Positions 1-6,098 of a stretch of DNA of 16,258 nucleotides are shown here, one piece after another; the stretch's first letter is position 1, and every line of letters begins with the position of its first letter. Below the pieces are notes generated by a model that was not told where the DNA came from, searched no databases, and saw nothing but the letters and a program-made list of their open reading frames with translations. The DNA lies in contig CALRVN010000036.1 in NCBI GenBank assembly GCA_943371625.1, forward strand, positions 1 to 16,258, in the 5' to 3' direction. Source of the stretch: Hyphomicrobium_A sp943371625. Lineage in GTDB: Bacteria; Pseudomonadota; Alphaproteobacteria; Rhizobiales; Hyphomicrobiaceae. Both the position numbers and the translations under genes were made by a program.

Positions 1-566
1 GAGGCGATAAAGCCCGGCGCGATGGTGTTGACGGTGATGTTGCGCGACGCGACCTCATAGGCCAGCGCCTTGGACATGCCGATCAGGCCCGCCTTGGAGG
101 CGGCATAGTTGCCCTGCCCCGGATTGCCGAACACGCCTGAAACGGAGGAAATGTTGATGATGCGCCCGAAGTTCGGCTTGGCGCGGAGCATCGCGCGGGC
201 GGCGGCGCGGCACAGCATGAAGGTCGAGGTGAGGTTGACGGCGATCACGTCGTCCCACTGCTCGTCCTTCATCACCATGAAGAGGTTGTCCTTGGTGAGG
301 CCGGCGTTGTTGACGAGGATGTCGAGGCGGCCGAGCTTGCCGACGGCCTGCTCGATCAGCTTCGAGACCTCGTCACGCTTGGCCAGATCGCACGGGAGGA
401 CGTGCCCGCGATCGCCGAACTCCTTCGCCAATTCCTCGAGCTTTTCGGGCTGACGACCGGAGACGGCGACTGTCGCGCCCTGGGCGTAAAGCGCGCGCGC
501 TACGGCGCCGCCGATGCCGCCGGTCGCGCCGGTGACGAGCGCGGTCTTGCCAGTCAGGTCGAACAT
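1..566 (-). CDS. fabG: 3-oxoacyl-[acyl-carrier-protein] reductase FabG (C-terminus cut by window edge)
   Basis: NADPH-dependent reductase of the type II fatty-acid elongation cycle, turning 3-oxoacyl-ACP into 3-hydroxyacyl-ACP in the cytosol. Read leftward, it begins MFDLTGKTALVTGATGGIGG, a classical short-chain dehydrogenase Rossmann start with TGxxxGIG at residues 13-20. NNAG lies near residue 88, a serine in INISSVSG near 140, and the catalytic YxxxK within NYAASKAG near residues 153-157. The last visible residues, VNTIAPGFIA, precede the C-terminal part of the family's usual ~245 residues, so roughly 55 residues lie beyond base 1. There is no stop in the window. The ATG sits 11 bases after the fabD stop, with AGGGA/CAGG just upstream, which indicates co-transcription and translational linkage. 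FabG rather than another SDR is inferred from close sequence agreement and the fabD neighbour. Confidence 0.97.
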   Translation of the reverse strand, partial: MFDLTGKTALVTGATGGIGGAVARALYAQGATVAVSGRQPEKLEELAKEFGDRGHVLPCDLAKRDEVSKLIEQAVGKLGRLDILVNNAGLTKDNLFMVMKDEQWDDVIAVNLTSTFMLCRAAARAMLRAKPNFGRIINISSVSGVFGNPGQGNYAASKAGLIGMSKALAYEVASRNITVNTIAPGFIA

Positions 567-577
567 CCTGAAATCCC

Positions 578-1525
578 TTACGAGTTGAGGCGCGGAAGCG
601 CGGCGTCGATGTCGGCAGGCGTGCCGATGCTTGCAGCGTTGAGCGTGGAATCTATGCGCTTGGCGAGGCCGGCGAGAACCTTGCCGGCGCCGATCTCGTA
701 GACATCCGTGATGCCGTTGGCAGTCATGTACGTAACACACTCGCGCCAGCGGACGGTGCCGGTGACCTGCTCAACGAGGCGCTTCCTGATCTCATCGGGA
801 TCGCTGATTGGCGACGCCAGAACGTTGGCGATGACGGGCACGACGGGCGCGTTGATCGTCACGTTGGCGAGTGCCTCGCGCATGGCGTCGGCGGCAGGTT
901 GCATCAACGCGCAATGGAAAGGTGCAGAGACAGGGAGCGGAACCGCGCGGCGAACGCCGTGCGCCTTGCCGATCTCGGGGACGCGGTCGAGGGCGACTTT
1001 TTCGCCGGAGAGAACGACCTGCGTCGGCTCGTTGTCGTTGGCGACCTGACAGACGTCGCCCTGGGCGGCATCCTCAGCGACCTTGCGGGCGACATCGATA
1101 CCGACGCCGAGAAGCGCCGTCATGGCGCCCTTGCCGACCGGGACAGCAGCCTGCATTGCCTGGCCGCGCAGCTTGAGAAGACGGGCTGCGTCGGAGAGCG
1201 AGAATGCGCCTGCGGCCGCGAGGGCCGAGTATTCGCCGAGCGAGTGGCCGGCGACGAACTTCACCCGGTCCTTGAGGCTAAAGCCATGCTCCATCTCGAG
1301 CACGCGCATGACGGCCATCGATACTGCCATCAGTGCCGGCTGGGCGTTCTCGGTAAGGGTGAGCGTTTCCTTCGGGCCCTCCCACATGATCTTGGAGAGA
1401 TCCTGGCCCAGCGCCTCATCGACCTCGGCGAACACGGCGCGGGCGCTACCGAAGTTGCGCGCCAGCTCGAGGCCCATGCCGACGTCCTGGCTGCCCTGCC
1501 CTGGGAAAACGAATGCGATGGCCAT
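578..1525 (-). CDS. fabD: malonyl-CoA:ACP transacylase FabD
   Basis: Transfers malonyl from CoA to acyl carrier protein, supplying the extender unit for fatty-acid synthesis. The 315-residue product matches the family's usual length (about 310). It opens MAIAFVFPGQGSQDVGMG, with the oxyanion-hole Gln at residue 10. The nucleophile Ser95 lies in GHSLGEYSAL, Arg120 (LLKLRGQAM) is the carboxylate-binding arginine, and His203 (SAPFHCALM) is the catalytic base. The reading frame stays open upstream to base 1924, but homologues start at this ATG and the extra residues look like antisense of a neighbouring gene, so I use 1525. No strong Shine-Dalgarno precedes this ATG, and with the promoter predicted at 1559-1587 the leader would be short (about 27 nt). 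fabG follows at 11 bases, giving a fabD-fabG operon that presumably continues beyond the window. Confidence 0.97.
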   Translation of the reverse strand: MAIAFVFPGQGSQDVGMGLELARNFGSARAVFAEVDEALGQDLSKIMWEGPKETLTLTENAQPALMAVSMAVMRVLEMEHGFSLKDRVKFVAGHSLGEYSALAAAGAFSLSDAARLLKLRGQAMQAAVPVGKGAMTALLGVGIDVARKVAEDAAQGDVCQVANDNEPTQVVLSGEKVALDRVPEIGKAHGVRRAVPLPVSAPFHCALMQPAADAMREALANVTINAPVVPVIANVLASPISDPDEIRKRLVEQVTGTVRWRECVTYMTANGITDVYEIGAGKVLAGLAKRIDSTLNAASIGTPADIDAALPRLNS

Positions 1526-1558
1526 GTAAGATAAGGCTTCTGTGACGGGTGATGGCGG

Positions 1559-1587
1559 CAGAAACACGCCCCGCCAGCCGCTGTCAA
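1559..1587 (-). promoter_or_regulatory. predicted sigma-70 type promoter of fabD-fabG
   Basis: On the minus strand, a perfect -35 TTGACA (1587-1582) is followed after 17 bases by TTTCTG (1564-1559). A transcript would start near 1552 and leave about 27 bases before the fabD ATG. The -10 is poor by E. coli standards, though many alphaproteobacterial promoters keep a strong TTGAC box with a weak -10. This is a sequence-pattern prediction only. Confidence 0.5.
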
Positions 1588-1694
1588 GCGCGCCGCTGGA
1601 GGCCATGGGAGCCGTGCCGGCCGGCGGCCCCCGGCTGTCATGATCCTGTAAGGCCCGCGTGGTCTGGCTCCCCGCAAGAGCAAGGGAGAGCACC

Positions 1695-1952
1695 ATGTCC
1701 CACCGCGAAGCTTTTGATCCCGAAACGCTTTCGATCATGGGCCGGGCGCTCGACGAGGCCTTGACCGAGGTTGAGGGGCGCACCACCGTCCGTGCCGAGC
1801 CGGAAAAGTCTGGGATCAAGCGCGCGCTGGCGCTGCGGATCATGGCCGCAGTGCGTGTCGGCCAGCGTGATCCTGAACGCCTGCGGGCGGTCGCGGTGCA
1901 TGTCGTGGAGGGTTGCCGGATCACCCGGGCCGATGGGGTTCCGCTGGCCTAG
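1695..1952 (+). CDS. small conserved-looking hypothetical protein (85 aa)
   Basis: A soluble, helical, charged 85-residue protein with no signal peptide or membrane segment. It begins MSHREAFDPETLSIMGRALD and carries a basic helical middle (KRALALRIMAAVRVG). I recall similar short proteins of unknown function in Rhizobiales genomes but cannot name a domain. The ATG at 1695 was chosen over an upstream in-frame start at 1659 because AAGGGAGAG lies just ahead of it and the extra residues (MVWLPARARES) look non-coding. It is divergent from fabD across 169 bases holding the fabD promoter. No catalytic motif is visible, and function is unknown. A coding status is supported by the good RBS and protein-like composition. 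Confidence 0.75.
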   Translation: MSHREAFDPETLSIMGRALDEALTEVEGRTTVRAEPEKSGIKRALALRIMAAVRVGQRDPERLRAVAVHVVEGCRITRADGVPLA

Positions 1953-2036
1953 GTGCGGGTAACGTCGCTTCATTGAGGGCGTTTTTGCGGCCCCCTTCCG
2001 GGCTATGGTGCGCATTGCGACCCTCGGGAGAAGCGG

Positions 2037-2441
2037 ATGTCGAAGCGACTGATCTTCAATTGCCTGATCGCGTGCTGGGTGCCCGCCGGTGCGATGGCGT
2101 GCGAGGGGCACGACCGCTTGCTGTTCGACAAGACGGCCACGCTCGAGGGCGTACTGAAATCCGGCAAAGGCAATCATGAAGCGCAGGGTGCGTTCGACTA
2201 CACGTATATCGCGCTCGACTCGCCGGTCTGCGTGGATGCCCCGCCGGCTGAAGCTGGCGACGACGATGCGGCGCAGAGCGTCGAGGCCCCTGTCGCGCAA
2301 ATCCAGATCGCAGGCGAAGCCGTCGACACCCAGCTGCCGATCGGCAAGCGCGTATCAGTCGAGGGAACGTTGTTCCCCGCGCACACGATGTGGCACGTCG
2401 AGGACGTGCTGATCGACTCGGCTGGGTTGACCCCGCGCTAA
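2037..2441 (+). CDS. secreted DUF4431-like protein
   Basis: A 134-residue protein with an N-terminal export signal: MSKR, a hydrophobic stretch (LIFNCLIACWVPAG), then AMA with probable signal peptidase I cleavage before CEGHD near residues 21-22. A cysteine follows the site directly, but the preceding residues (AMA) do not make a good lipobox, so a periplasmic soluble protein is favoured over a lipoprotein. The C-terminal half reads RVSVEGTLFPAHTMWHVEDV, which resembles the GTLF-AHT-HH core of the DUF4431 family from memory. The middle (residues ~64-80) is acidic and alanine-rich. GGGAGAAGC precedes the ATG. Its 3' end nearly meets the oppositely oriented gene at 2456-2827, 14 bases away. The function of the family is not known to me. 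Confidence 0.75.
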   Translation: MSKRLIFNCLIACWVPAGAMACEGHDRLLFDKTATLEGVLKSGKGNHEAQGAFDYTYIALDSPVCVDAPPAEAGDDDAAQSVEAPVAQIQIAGEAVDTQLPIGKRVSVEGTLFPAHTMWHVEDVLIDSAGLTPR

Positions 2442-2455
2442 CTGGCGCGTGCGAC

Positions 2456-2827
2456 CTAGCGGTGTTTCTTGGCTTTGCGCGCGGGTTTGCGGGATCGCTC
2501 GCGGTCGTTCCCGGCATCGTTGGCGACGGCTTCCCAGAACGCTGCCTGCTGATTGACGATGATCCGCGCTGGCGACCACGCCATTACCATCCCGAAGAAT
2601 GCGATCTGGCGGTCGACGATGGTTTTGCGCAGGGGTTCGAATGCCTGCATGGGGTTGGGAAAGTGCGTGCTGCCGACGGTCTCACGCAGCACCGCGTCGC
2701 TGAGGGCCAGCGCCTGCGTTTTGGTGCGGCGGCGCTGCGATCTGGCGGATTTGCGCGCTGGGAACGTTGCTTTCGCGGATCGGGGCTTCGTCGACCGGTG
2801 CGCTGCTGAACGCTTTTGTGGGGGCAT
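2456..2827 (-). CDS. very basic phasin-like hypothetical protein (123 aa)
   Basis: Layout: a strongly basic, disordered N-terminus (residues 1-38, rich in Arg, Lys, Ser and Ala), a central amphipathic helical segment (about 39-105) containing FPNPMQAFEPLRKTIVDRQ and MVMAWSPARIIVNQQAAFWE, and a basic tail RSRKPARKAKKHR. The core, with an aromatic helix plus SPxRIIxxQ, recalls the phasin family, which coats polyhydroxyalkanoate granules; basic tails on some phasins bind DNA. That assignment is a resemblance, not a demonstrated match. The ATG at 2827 is preceded by GAGGATCGAGC, a fair ribosome-binding site; the frame remains open to 3010. Competing plus-strand frames over the same bases look like shadows. 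It converges on the DUF4431-like gene and is divergent from the 60-aa gene at 2993. Confidence 0.6.
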   Translation of the reverse strand: MPPQKRSAAHRSTKPRSAKATFPARKSARSQRRRTKTQALALSDAVLRETVGSTHFPNPMQAFEPLRKTIVDRQIAFFGMVMAWSPARIIVNQQAAFWEAVANDAGNDRERSRKPARKAKKHR

Positions 2828-2992
2828 GCTCGATCCTCGTCCAAAGAGCCGACGGAACGACGGACGAGCCGCCCGACGGTCATTTCCAAGCTCAAGGATG
2901 GCCCGAGCGAGAAGCCCGCGGCCACCTCGGGGCCTTGCCATAAGGAACGACTGGCGCGGCGTTACGTTGCCCCTGCATAGCGGTAAAGTGGC

Positions 2993-3175
2993 ATGGTCAA
3001 CGATAAACAAGTCAAAGCACTGTTAGTGATTGGTAAGCATTTGCGATCGGAGCTCGACAACGAGCCGTCGGAGCAGAGGCCGGAGATCGATCGCGCGCTG
3101 CGCCGGTTGCTGGAGCGCGATATCGCGGAACGCTCGCGCCCCCAGCGCCTGTGGTCGGGGAAGCAGCCGCGCTAA
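2993..3175 (+). CDS. short charged hypothetical protein (60 aa)
   Basis: A 60-residue, highly charged, probably helical peptide starting MVNDKQVKALLVIGKHLRSE and ending RPQRLWSGKQPR, with a long Glu/Arg stretch between. No signal peptide or recognised motif. The first residues are not GC-driven (Asn, Asp, Lys, Gln, Lys codons), which argues for coding, but the sequence before the ATG (GGTAAAGTGGC) is only a weak ribosome-binding site. It is divergent from the phasin-like gene and lies upstream of the rpsF promoter. Function unknown; a spurious frame cannot be excluded. Confidence 0.5.
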   Translation: MVNDKQVKALLVIGKHLRSELDNEPSEQRPEIDRALRRLLERDIAERSRPQRLWSGKQPR

Positions 3176-3221
3176 CCCGCGCGCTCCAGCCCAGATTGTG
3201 GGGCTTGATGGCCATGCGCGC

Positions 3222-3249
3222 TTGCCGGACGGGAAAATTCAGCTATAAG
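3222..3249 (+). promoter_or_regulatory. predicted promoter of the rpsF operon
   Basis: A -35-like TTGCCG (3222-3227) and a -10-like TATAAG (3244-3249) are separated by 16 bases. This is the only AT-richer patch before rpsF and would start transcription near 3256, leaving a leader of about 180 bases. A strong promoter is expected ahead of ribosomal protein genes. Pattern-based prediction. Confidence 0.5.
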
Positions 3250-3255
3250 GCGCCT

Positions 3256-3434
3256 CTTGCTCGCTTCGGCTGGAGGCTGAACGGGGAGCCGTGCCTGGGG
3301 GAAACCCTTGAGCGGTCGGGCCTTAAGGGGCCTGGTTCCCGGTGTCTTCGCTCTCATGGGTGACCTGCTTGGGCCTTTCTCAGGTCCATAAGGGGCTTTG
3401 CGCCGGAGCGGCCAAACAAAGGAAAGGCTTCCAC
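3256..3434 (+). promoter_or_regulatory. long foldable 5' leader of rpsF (possible S6:S18 autoregulatory element)
   Basis: The roughly 180-base region between the predicted promoter and the rpsF start codes for nothing convincing and contains self-complementary segments. GGGAA-A-CC (3299-3306) can pair with GGTTCCC (3334-3340), enclosing an inner GGCC/GGCC stem (3319-3322 with 3329-3332, loop TTAAGG) and a 12-base one-sided internal loop. Downstream, GACCTG (3362-3367) pairs with CAGGTC (3381-3386) around a 13-base loop. Many bacteria carry an S6:S18-binding mRNA structure in the rpsF leader that represses its own translation; that this leader is one is an inference not tested against the known consensus. 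AAAGGAAAGG at 3418-3427 is the ribosome-binding site. Confidence 0.4.
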
Positions 3435-4034
3435 ATGCCGTTATACGAGCATGTCTTCCTGGCACGCCAGGACGTCTCGAACACGCAGGTCGAGACGCTG
3501 ACCAAAGAATATACCGACATTATCGAGCAGGGTGGCGGCAAGGTCACCAAGTCCGAGTATTGGGGCGTGAAGTCGCTCGCCTACAAGATCAAGAAGAGCC
3601 GCAAGGCGCACTTCTCGCTGCTCAACATCGATGCTCCGCCGGCAGCACTTGCCGAGATGGAGCGCCGCATGGGCCTGTCACCTGAAATCCTCCGTTTCCT
3701 CACCGTGAAGGTCGAGCAGCATGAGACCGAGCAGTCGGTGATGCTGCGCAAGAGCGACCGCGACGAGCGCGGCGACCGCGGTGATCGCGGCGGGTTCGGC
3801 GGCAGGGGCGGTGGCGGCGGCGGCTTCCGTGGCGGCGGCGGCGGTGGTGGTTTCCGCGGCGACCGCGATGGCGGGCGTCCCGGTGGCGGCGGCGGCTTCC
3901 GCGGCGGCGACCGCGAGGGCGGTGCCTCGACGTTCCGTCCCCGCCCTCCGCGCGAGGGGGATCGTCCCCCCCGCGACGGCGATCGTCCCCCTCGCCCACC
4001 GCGCGAGACAACTGGTTCGGGCTCGGAGGAATAA
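3435..4034 (+). CDS. rpsF: 30S ribosomal protein bS6, with long Gly/Arg/Pro-rich C-terminal tail
   Basis: bS6 binds bS18 on the platform of the small ribosomal subunit. Residues 1-107 form the normal S6 fold: MPLYEHVFLARQDVS start, VTKSEYWGVKSLAYKIKK (37-54), AHFSLLNIDAPPAALAEMER (58-77), and ILRFLTVKVEQHE. E. coli S6 is about 135 residues; here residues 108-199 are an unusual low-complexity extension: RGDRGDRGG, then Gly runs punctuated by FRGG/FRGD (131, 140, 155), then PPREGD/PPRDGD repeats (171-185), ending GSGSEE. The ATG at 3435 is set by homology and by AAAGGAAAGG upstream; an in-frame start at 3342 lies in the leader. rpsR follows three bases after the stop, its ribosome-binding site lying inside the last codons of rpsF, so the two proteins are made together. 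Confidence 0.97.
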   Translation: MPLYEHVFLARQDVSNTQVETLTKEYTDIIEQGGGKVTKSEYWGVKSLAYKIKKSRKAHFSLLNIDAPPAALAEMERRMGLSPEILRFLTVKVEQHETEQSVMLRKSDRDERGDRGDRGGFGGRGGGGGGFRGGGGGGGFRGDRDGGRPGGGGGFRGGDREGGASTFRPRPPREGDRPPRDGDRPPRPPRETTGSGSEE

Positions 4035-4037
4035 ACC

Positions 4038-4292
4038 ATGGCTGACGTTGGACCCGCAGGCGGGGGAGCACGCCGTCCCTTCCACCGCCGTCGCAAGACC
4101 TGCCCGTTCTCGGGGCAGCATGCGCCGAAGATCGACTACAAGGACGTGCGCCTGCTCGGCCGCTACGTGTCGGAGCGCGGCAAGATCGTGCCGTCGCGCA
4201 TCACGGCCGTCTCGGCGAAGAAGCAGCGCGAGCTGGCACGCGCCATCAAGCGCTCGCGCTTCCTCGGCTTGCTGCCGTACGTGCTGAAGTAA
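4038..4292 (+). CDS. rpsR: 30S ribosomal protein bS18
   Basis: Partner of bS6 on the 30S platform, binding 16S rRNA. The 84-residue product is of normal alphaproteobacterial length. A Gly/Arg-rich start (GGGARRPFHRRRKTCPF) leads into the conserved core IDYKDVRLLGRYVSERGKIV and SRITAVSAKKQRELARAIKR, ending FLGLLPYV with LK. Only one cysteine is present (TCPF), so no zinc ribbon. GGAGGA at 4025-4030, overlapping the end of rpsF, is a near-ideal Shine-Dalgarno for the ATG at 4038. The next gene begins about 150 bases later, after a hairpin. Confidence 0.98.
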   Translation: MADVGPAGGGARRPFHRRRKTCPFSGQHAPKIDYKDVRLLGRYVSERGKIVPSRITAVSAKKQRELARAIKRSRFLGLLPYVLK

Positions 4293-4303
4293 GAACTCAA
4301 GGC

Positions 4304-4338
4304 GCTGGGCCGCTAGTTGTAATGGCTAGGGGCCTGGC
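4304..4338 (+). terminator. hairpin downstream of rpsR (possible attenuator or processing site)
   Basis: GCTGGGCCGCTAG (4304-4316) pairs with CTAGGGGCCTGGC (4326-4338) around a 9-base loop: a 13-position stem with one G/G mismatch and two G-T wobbles. It starts 12 bases after the rpsR stop. No T-run follows, so it is not a classical intrinsic terminator. It could reduce read-through into the DUF2232 gene or protect the rpsF-rpsR mRNA 3' end. Confidence 0.45.
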
Positions 4339-4442
4339 ACTGAACGCCAAGTAAGTGCGTGGCCAATAGGGGCCTGCACGAGGTTGGGGCGAGGCGGGGA
4401 ACCGCTCTCGTCTCTAACCGCGAAGATCGCGGGACAGCTGTC

Positions 4443-5411
4443 TTGATACCGTATCGTCTGCTCATCGCATTGGGTGCCGGCCTTGTCGCGGCAATCGTGT
4501 TCGCGTCCGCGACCACGGGGCCCGTGCTCATGCGGATGATCCTGGTCCTGCTGACGCCGCTGGCGCTGTTCCTCGCCGGGCTCGGCCTCGGGCCGACCGC
4601 TGCCGTCGTGGCAGGCATTGCCGGAACGTCCCTCGTTCTAGTCACCCTCTCGCCGATCTTGGCACTGCTGTTCGCGCTTAGTCAGGCGCTGCCGGTCGTC
4701 GTTCTGACCTACCTCGCATCGCTCAACCGCCAAGGGCCCAACGGCACGACGGAGTATTATCCGGTCGGGCGCCTTGTCATCGCGGCAGCGCTAATGTCCG
4801 GGGCCTTTGCGGCGCTCACGCTCATTCTGTTGGGCGGTGACCTCGAAGCGTTGCGCGCCGCGTTGCGCGAGATGCTGAAGGCCTTCGCCGCGGGCGAATT
4901 GTCGAACATGCCGGATGCTCCGAAGCTGGGCCCGGCCGAAATCGATGAAGTCGCCGATCTGGTCGTGGTGCTGTGGCCTGCTGCCTCGGCGATCTCGAGC
5001 ATGAGCAGCCTGCTGTTCAATCTATGGCTGGCGGGGCGGATCACGCTTGCGTCCAGCCGCCTGCAGCAACCGTGGCCCGATATCGCGGCCATGTTGTATC
5101 CGCCGGCAACACCGTTGATGCTCGCGGTGTTCACCGGCGCGGGCTTCTTAGACGGCCTGATTGGCATGATGGCGCGTGCATTCGCGGGCACGCTGTTCTT
5201 CGCTTACGTGCTGCTCGGGCTTGCGGTCGTGCACTACGTCACGCGCGGGCGGCCGTGGCGCGCATTCGCGCTGTGGGGCCTTTACGCGCTGCTGTTTCTG
5301 ACAAACTCGATCGGCCTACTCGGTACTGCGCTGCTCGGCCTCGCCGAAGCGATCTGGCCGATGCGCAAGCCACCGCCACCCCCTCCCCCCAACGATCGGC
5401 CTCCGTCCTGA
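4443..5411 (+). CDS. DUF2232 family integral membrane protein
   Basis: A polytopic inner-membrane protein of about 322 residues, of unknown function, of the DUF2232 type found between rpsR and rplI in many Rhizobiales. Hydrophobic segments include LIALGAGLVAAIVFASA, MILVLLTPLALFLAGLGLG, ILALLFALSQALPVVVLTYL, LVIAAALMSGAFAALTLILL, PLMLAVFTGAGFLDGLIGMM, GTLFFAYVLLGLAVVHYV and LWGLYALLFLTNSIGLLGTA. A cytosolic-looking acidic loop (AEIDEVADLVVV) sits mid-protein, and the C-terminus is a polyproline tail (KPPPPPPPNDRPPS). The start is uncertain: no ATG exists in frame near the N-terminus. TTG at 4443 places the first membrane segment immediately after the start as in relatives; GTG at 4359 would add 28 non-hydrophobic residues overlapping the hairpin region. 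The family assignment rests on context and hydrophobic pattern. Confidence 0.8.
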   Translation: MIPYRLLIALGAGLVAAIVFASATTGPVLMRMILVLLTPLALFLAGLGLGPTAAVVAGIAGTSLVLVTLSPILALLFALSQALPVVVLTYLASLNRQGPNGTTEYYPVGRLVIAAALMSGAFAALTLILLGGDLEALRAALREMLKAFAAGELSNMPDAPKLGPAEIDEVADLVVVLWPAASAISSMSSLLFNLWLAGRITLASSRLQQPWPDIAAMLYPPATPLMLAVFTGAGFLDGLIGMMARAFAGTLFFAYVLLGLAVVHYVTRGRPWRAFALWGLYALLFLTNSIGLLGTALLGLAEAIWPMRKPPPPPPPNDRPPS

Positions 5412-5479
5412 CGTTTGCGTCATGACGCGGCCGGTTCAAACCAAATCGAATGGAAAGTTAGAGAGAAGGAGTTTTCAAA

Positions 5480-6064
5480 ATGCAGGTCATTCTGCTTCAG
5501 CGTATCGGCCGGCTCGGCCAAATGGGCGACGTCGTCAACGTCAAGGACGGCTATGCCCGTAACTTCCTCCTGCCGCAGAAGAAGGCACTGCGCGCTACGG
5601 AAGCCAACCGCGCGCACTTTGATTCGCAGCGTGCCCAGCTCGAAGCCAACAACCTCGAGCTGAAGAAGGAGGCCGAGGCCGTCTCCGAGAAGCTCGAAGG
5701 CAAAATCTTCCCTGCCATCCGTTCGGCCGGCGACACCGGTCAGCTGTACGGCTCGGTTGCCACGCGTGACATCGCCGAGGCCGTCACGGCCGGCGGTTTC
5801 ACCATCGACCGCAAGCAGGTCATCCTGGAGCGTCCGATCAAGAACCTCGGCCTGCACAAGGTGCGCGTCGCGCTGCATCCCGAAGTGATCGTCAACGTGA
5901 CGCTGAACGTCGCTCGCTCGGAAGAGGAAGCCGATCGCCAGGCGCGCGGCGAAGACGTCACCATGGTCAAGGAAGAGAAGATCGAGCTCGAAACCTTCGA
6001 TCCGGATGGCGTGTTCGAGGACGGCGCTGCTCCTTCCGAAGACGGCGAGCAGGCAAGCGAATAA
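5480..6064 (+). CDS. rplI: 50S ribosomal protein bL9
   Basis: Large-subunit protein near the L1 stalk that helps maintain reading frame. The N-terminal rRNA-binding domain is typical: MQVILLQRIGRLGQMGDVVN, then VKDGYARNFLLPQKKALRA (21-39). A long charged connecting helix (about 40-75) follows, then the C-terminal domain with GQLYGSVATRDIAEAV and NLGLHKVRVALHPEV (122-136). At 194 residues it is longer than E. coli L9 (149) because of an acidic tail after residue 147 (RSEEEADRQARGED onward, ending SEDGEQASE), as in other Rhizobiales. AAGGAG at 5466-5471 lies eight bases before the ATG. It sits 68 bases after the DUF2232 gene and 114 bases before dnaB, separated from the latter by a strong hairpin. 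Confidence 0.98.
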   Translation: MQVILLQRIGRLGQMGDVVNVKDGYARNFLLPQKKALRATEANRAHFDSQRAQLEANNLELKKEAEAVSEKLEGKIFPAIRSAGDTGQLYGSVATRDIAEAVTAGGFTIDRKQVILERPIKNLGLHKVRVALHPEVIVNVTLNVARSEEEADRQARGEDVTMVKEEKIELETFDPDGVFEDGAAPSEDGEQASE

Positions 6065-6098
6065 TCGCACCAAGCGATTCGCGCCGGTGCAAACGAAA

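Noticed and set aside
899..1534. 211-aa plus-strand open frame opposite fabD
   Set aside because: Antisense of the catalytic region of fabD; Arg/Ala/Gly-rich shadow.
1526..1924. Upstream extension of fabD by 133 residues
   Set aside because: The extension is antisense to the 85-aa gene, FabD homologues start at MAIAFVFPGQ, and a TTGACA promoter lies inside the extension.
2390..3026. Plus-strand frames of 139 and 157 aa opposite the phasin-like gene
   Set aside because: Arg/Ala/Gly-rich without coherent structure; the minus-strand frame has a good ribosome-binding site and a protein-like helical core. Some doubt remains.
3581..4121. Minus-strand Pro/Arg/Ala-rich frames opposite rpsF
   Set aside because: They arise from the GGC repeats of the S6 tail read backwards.
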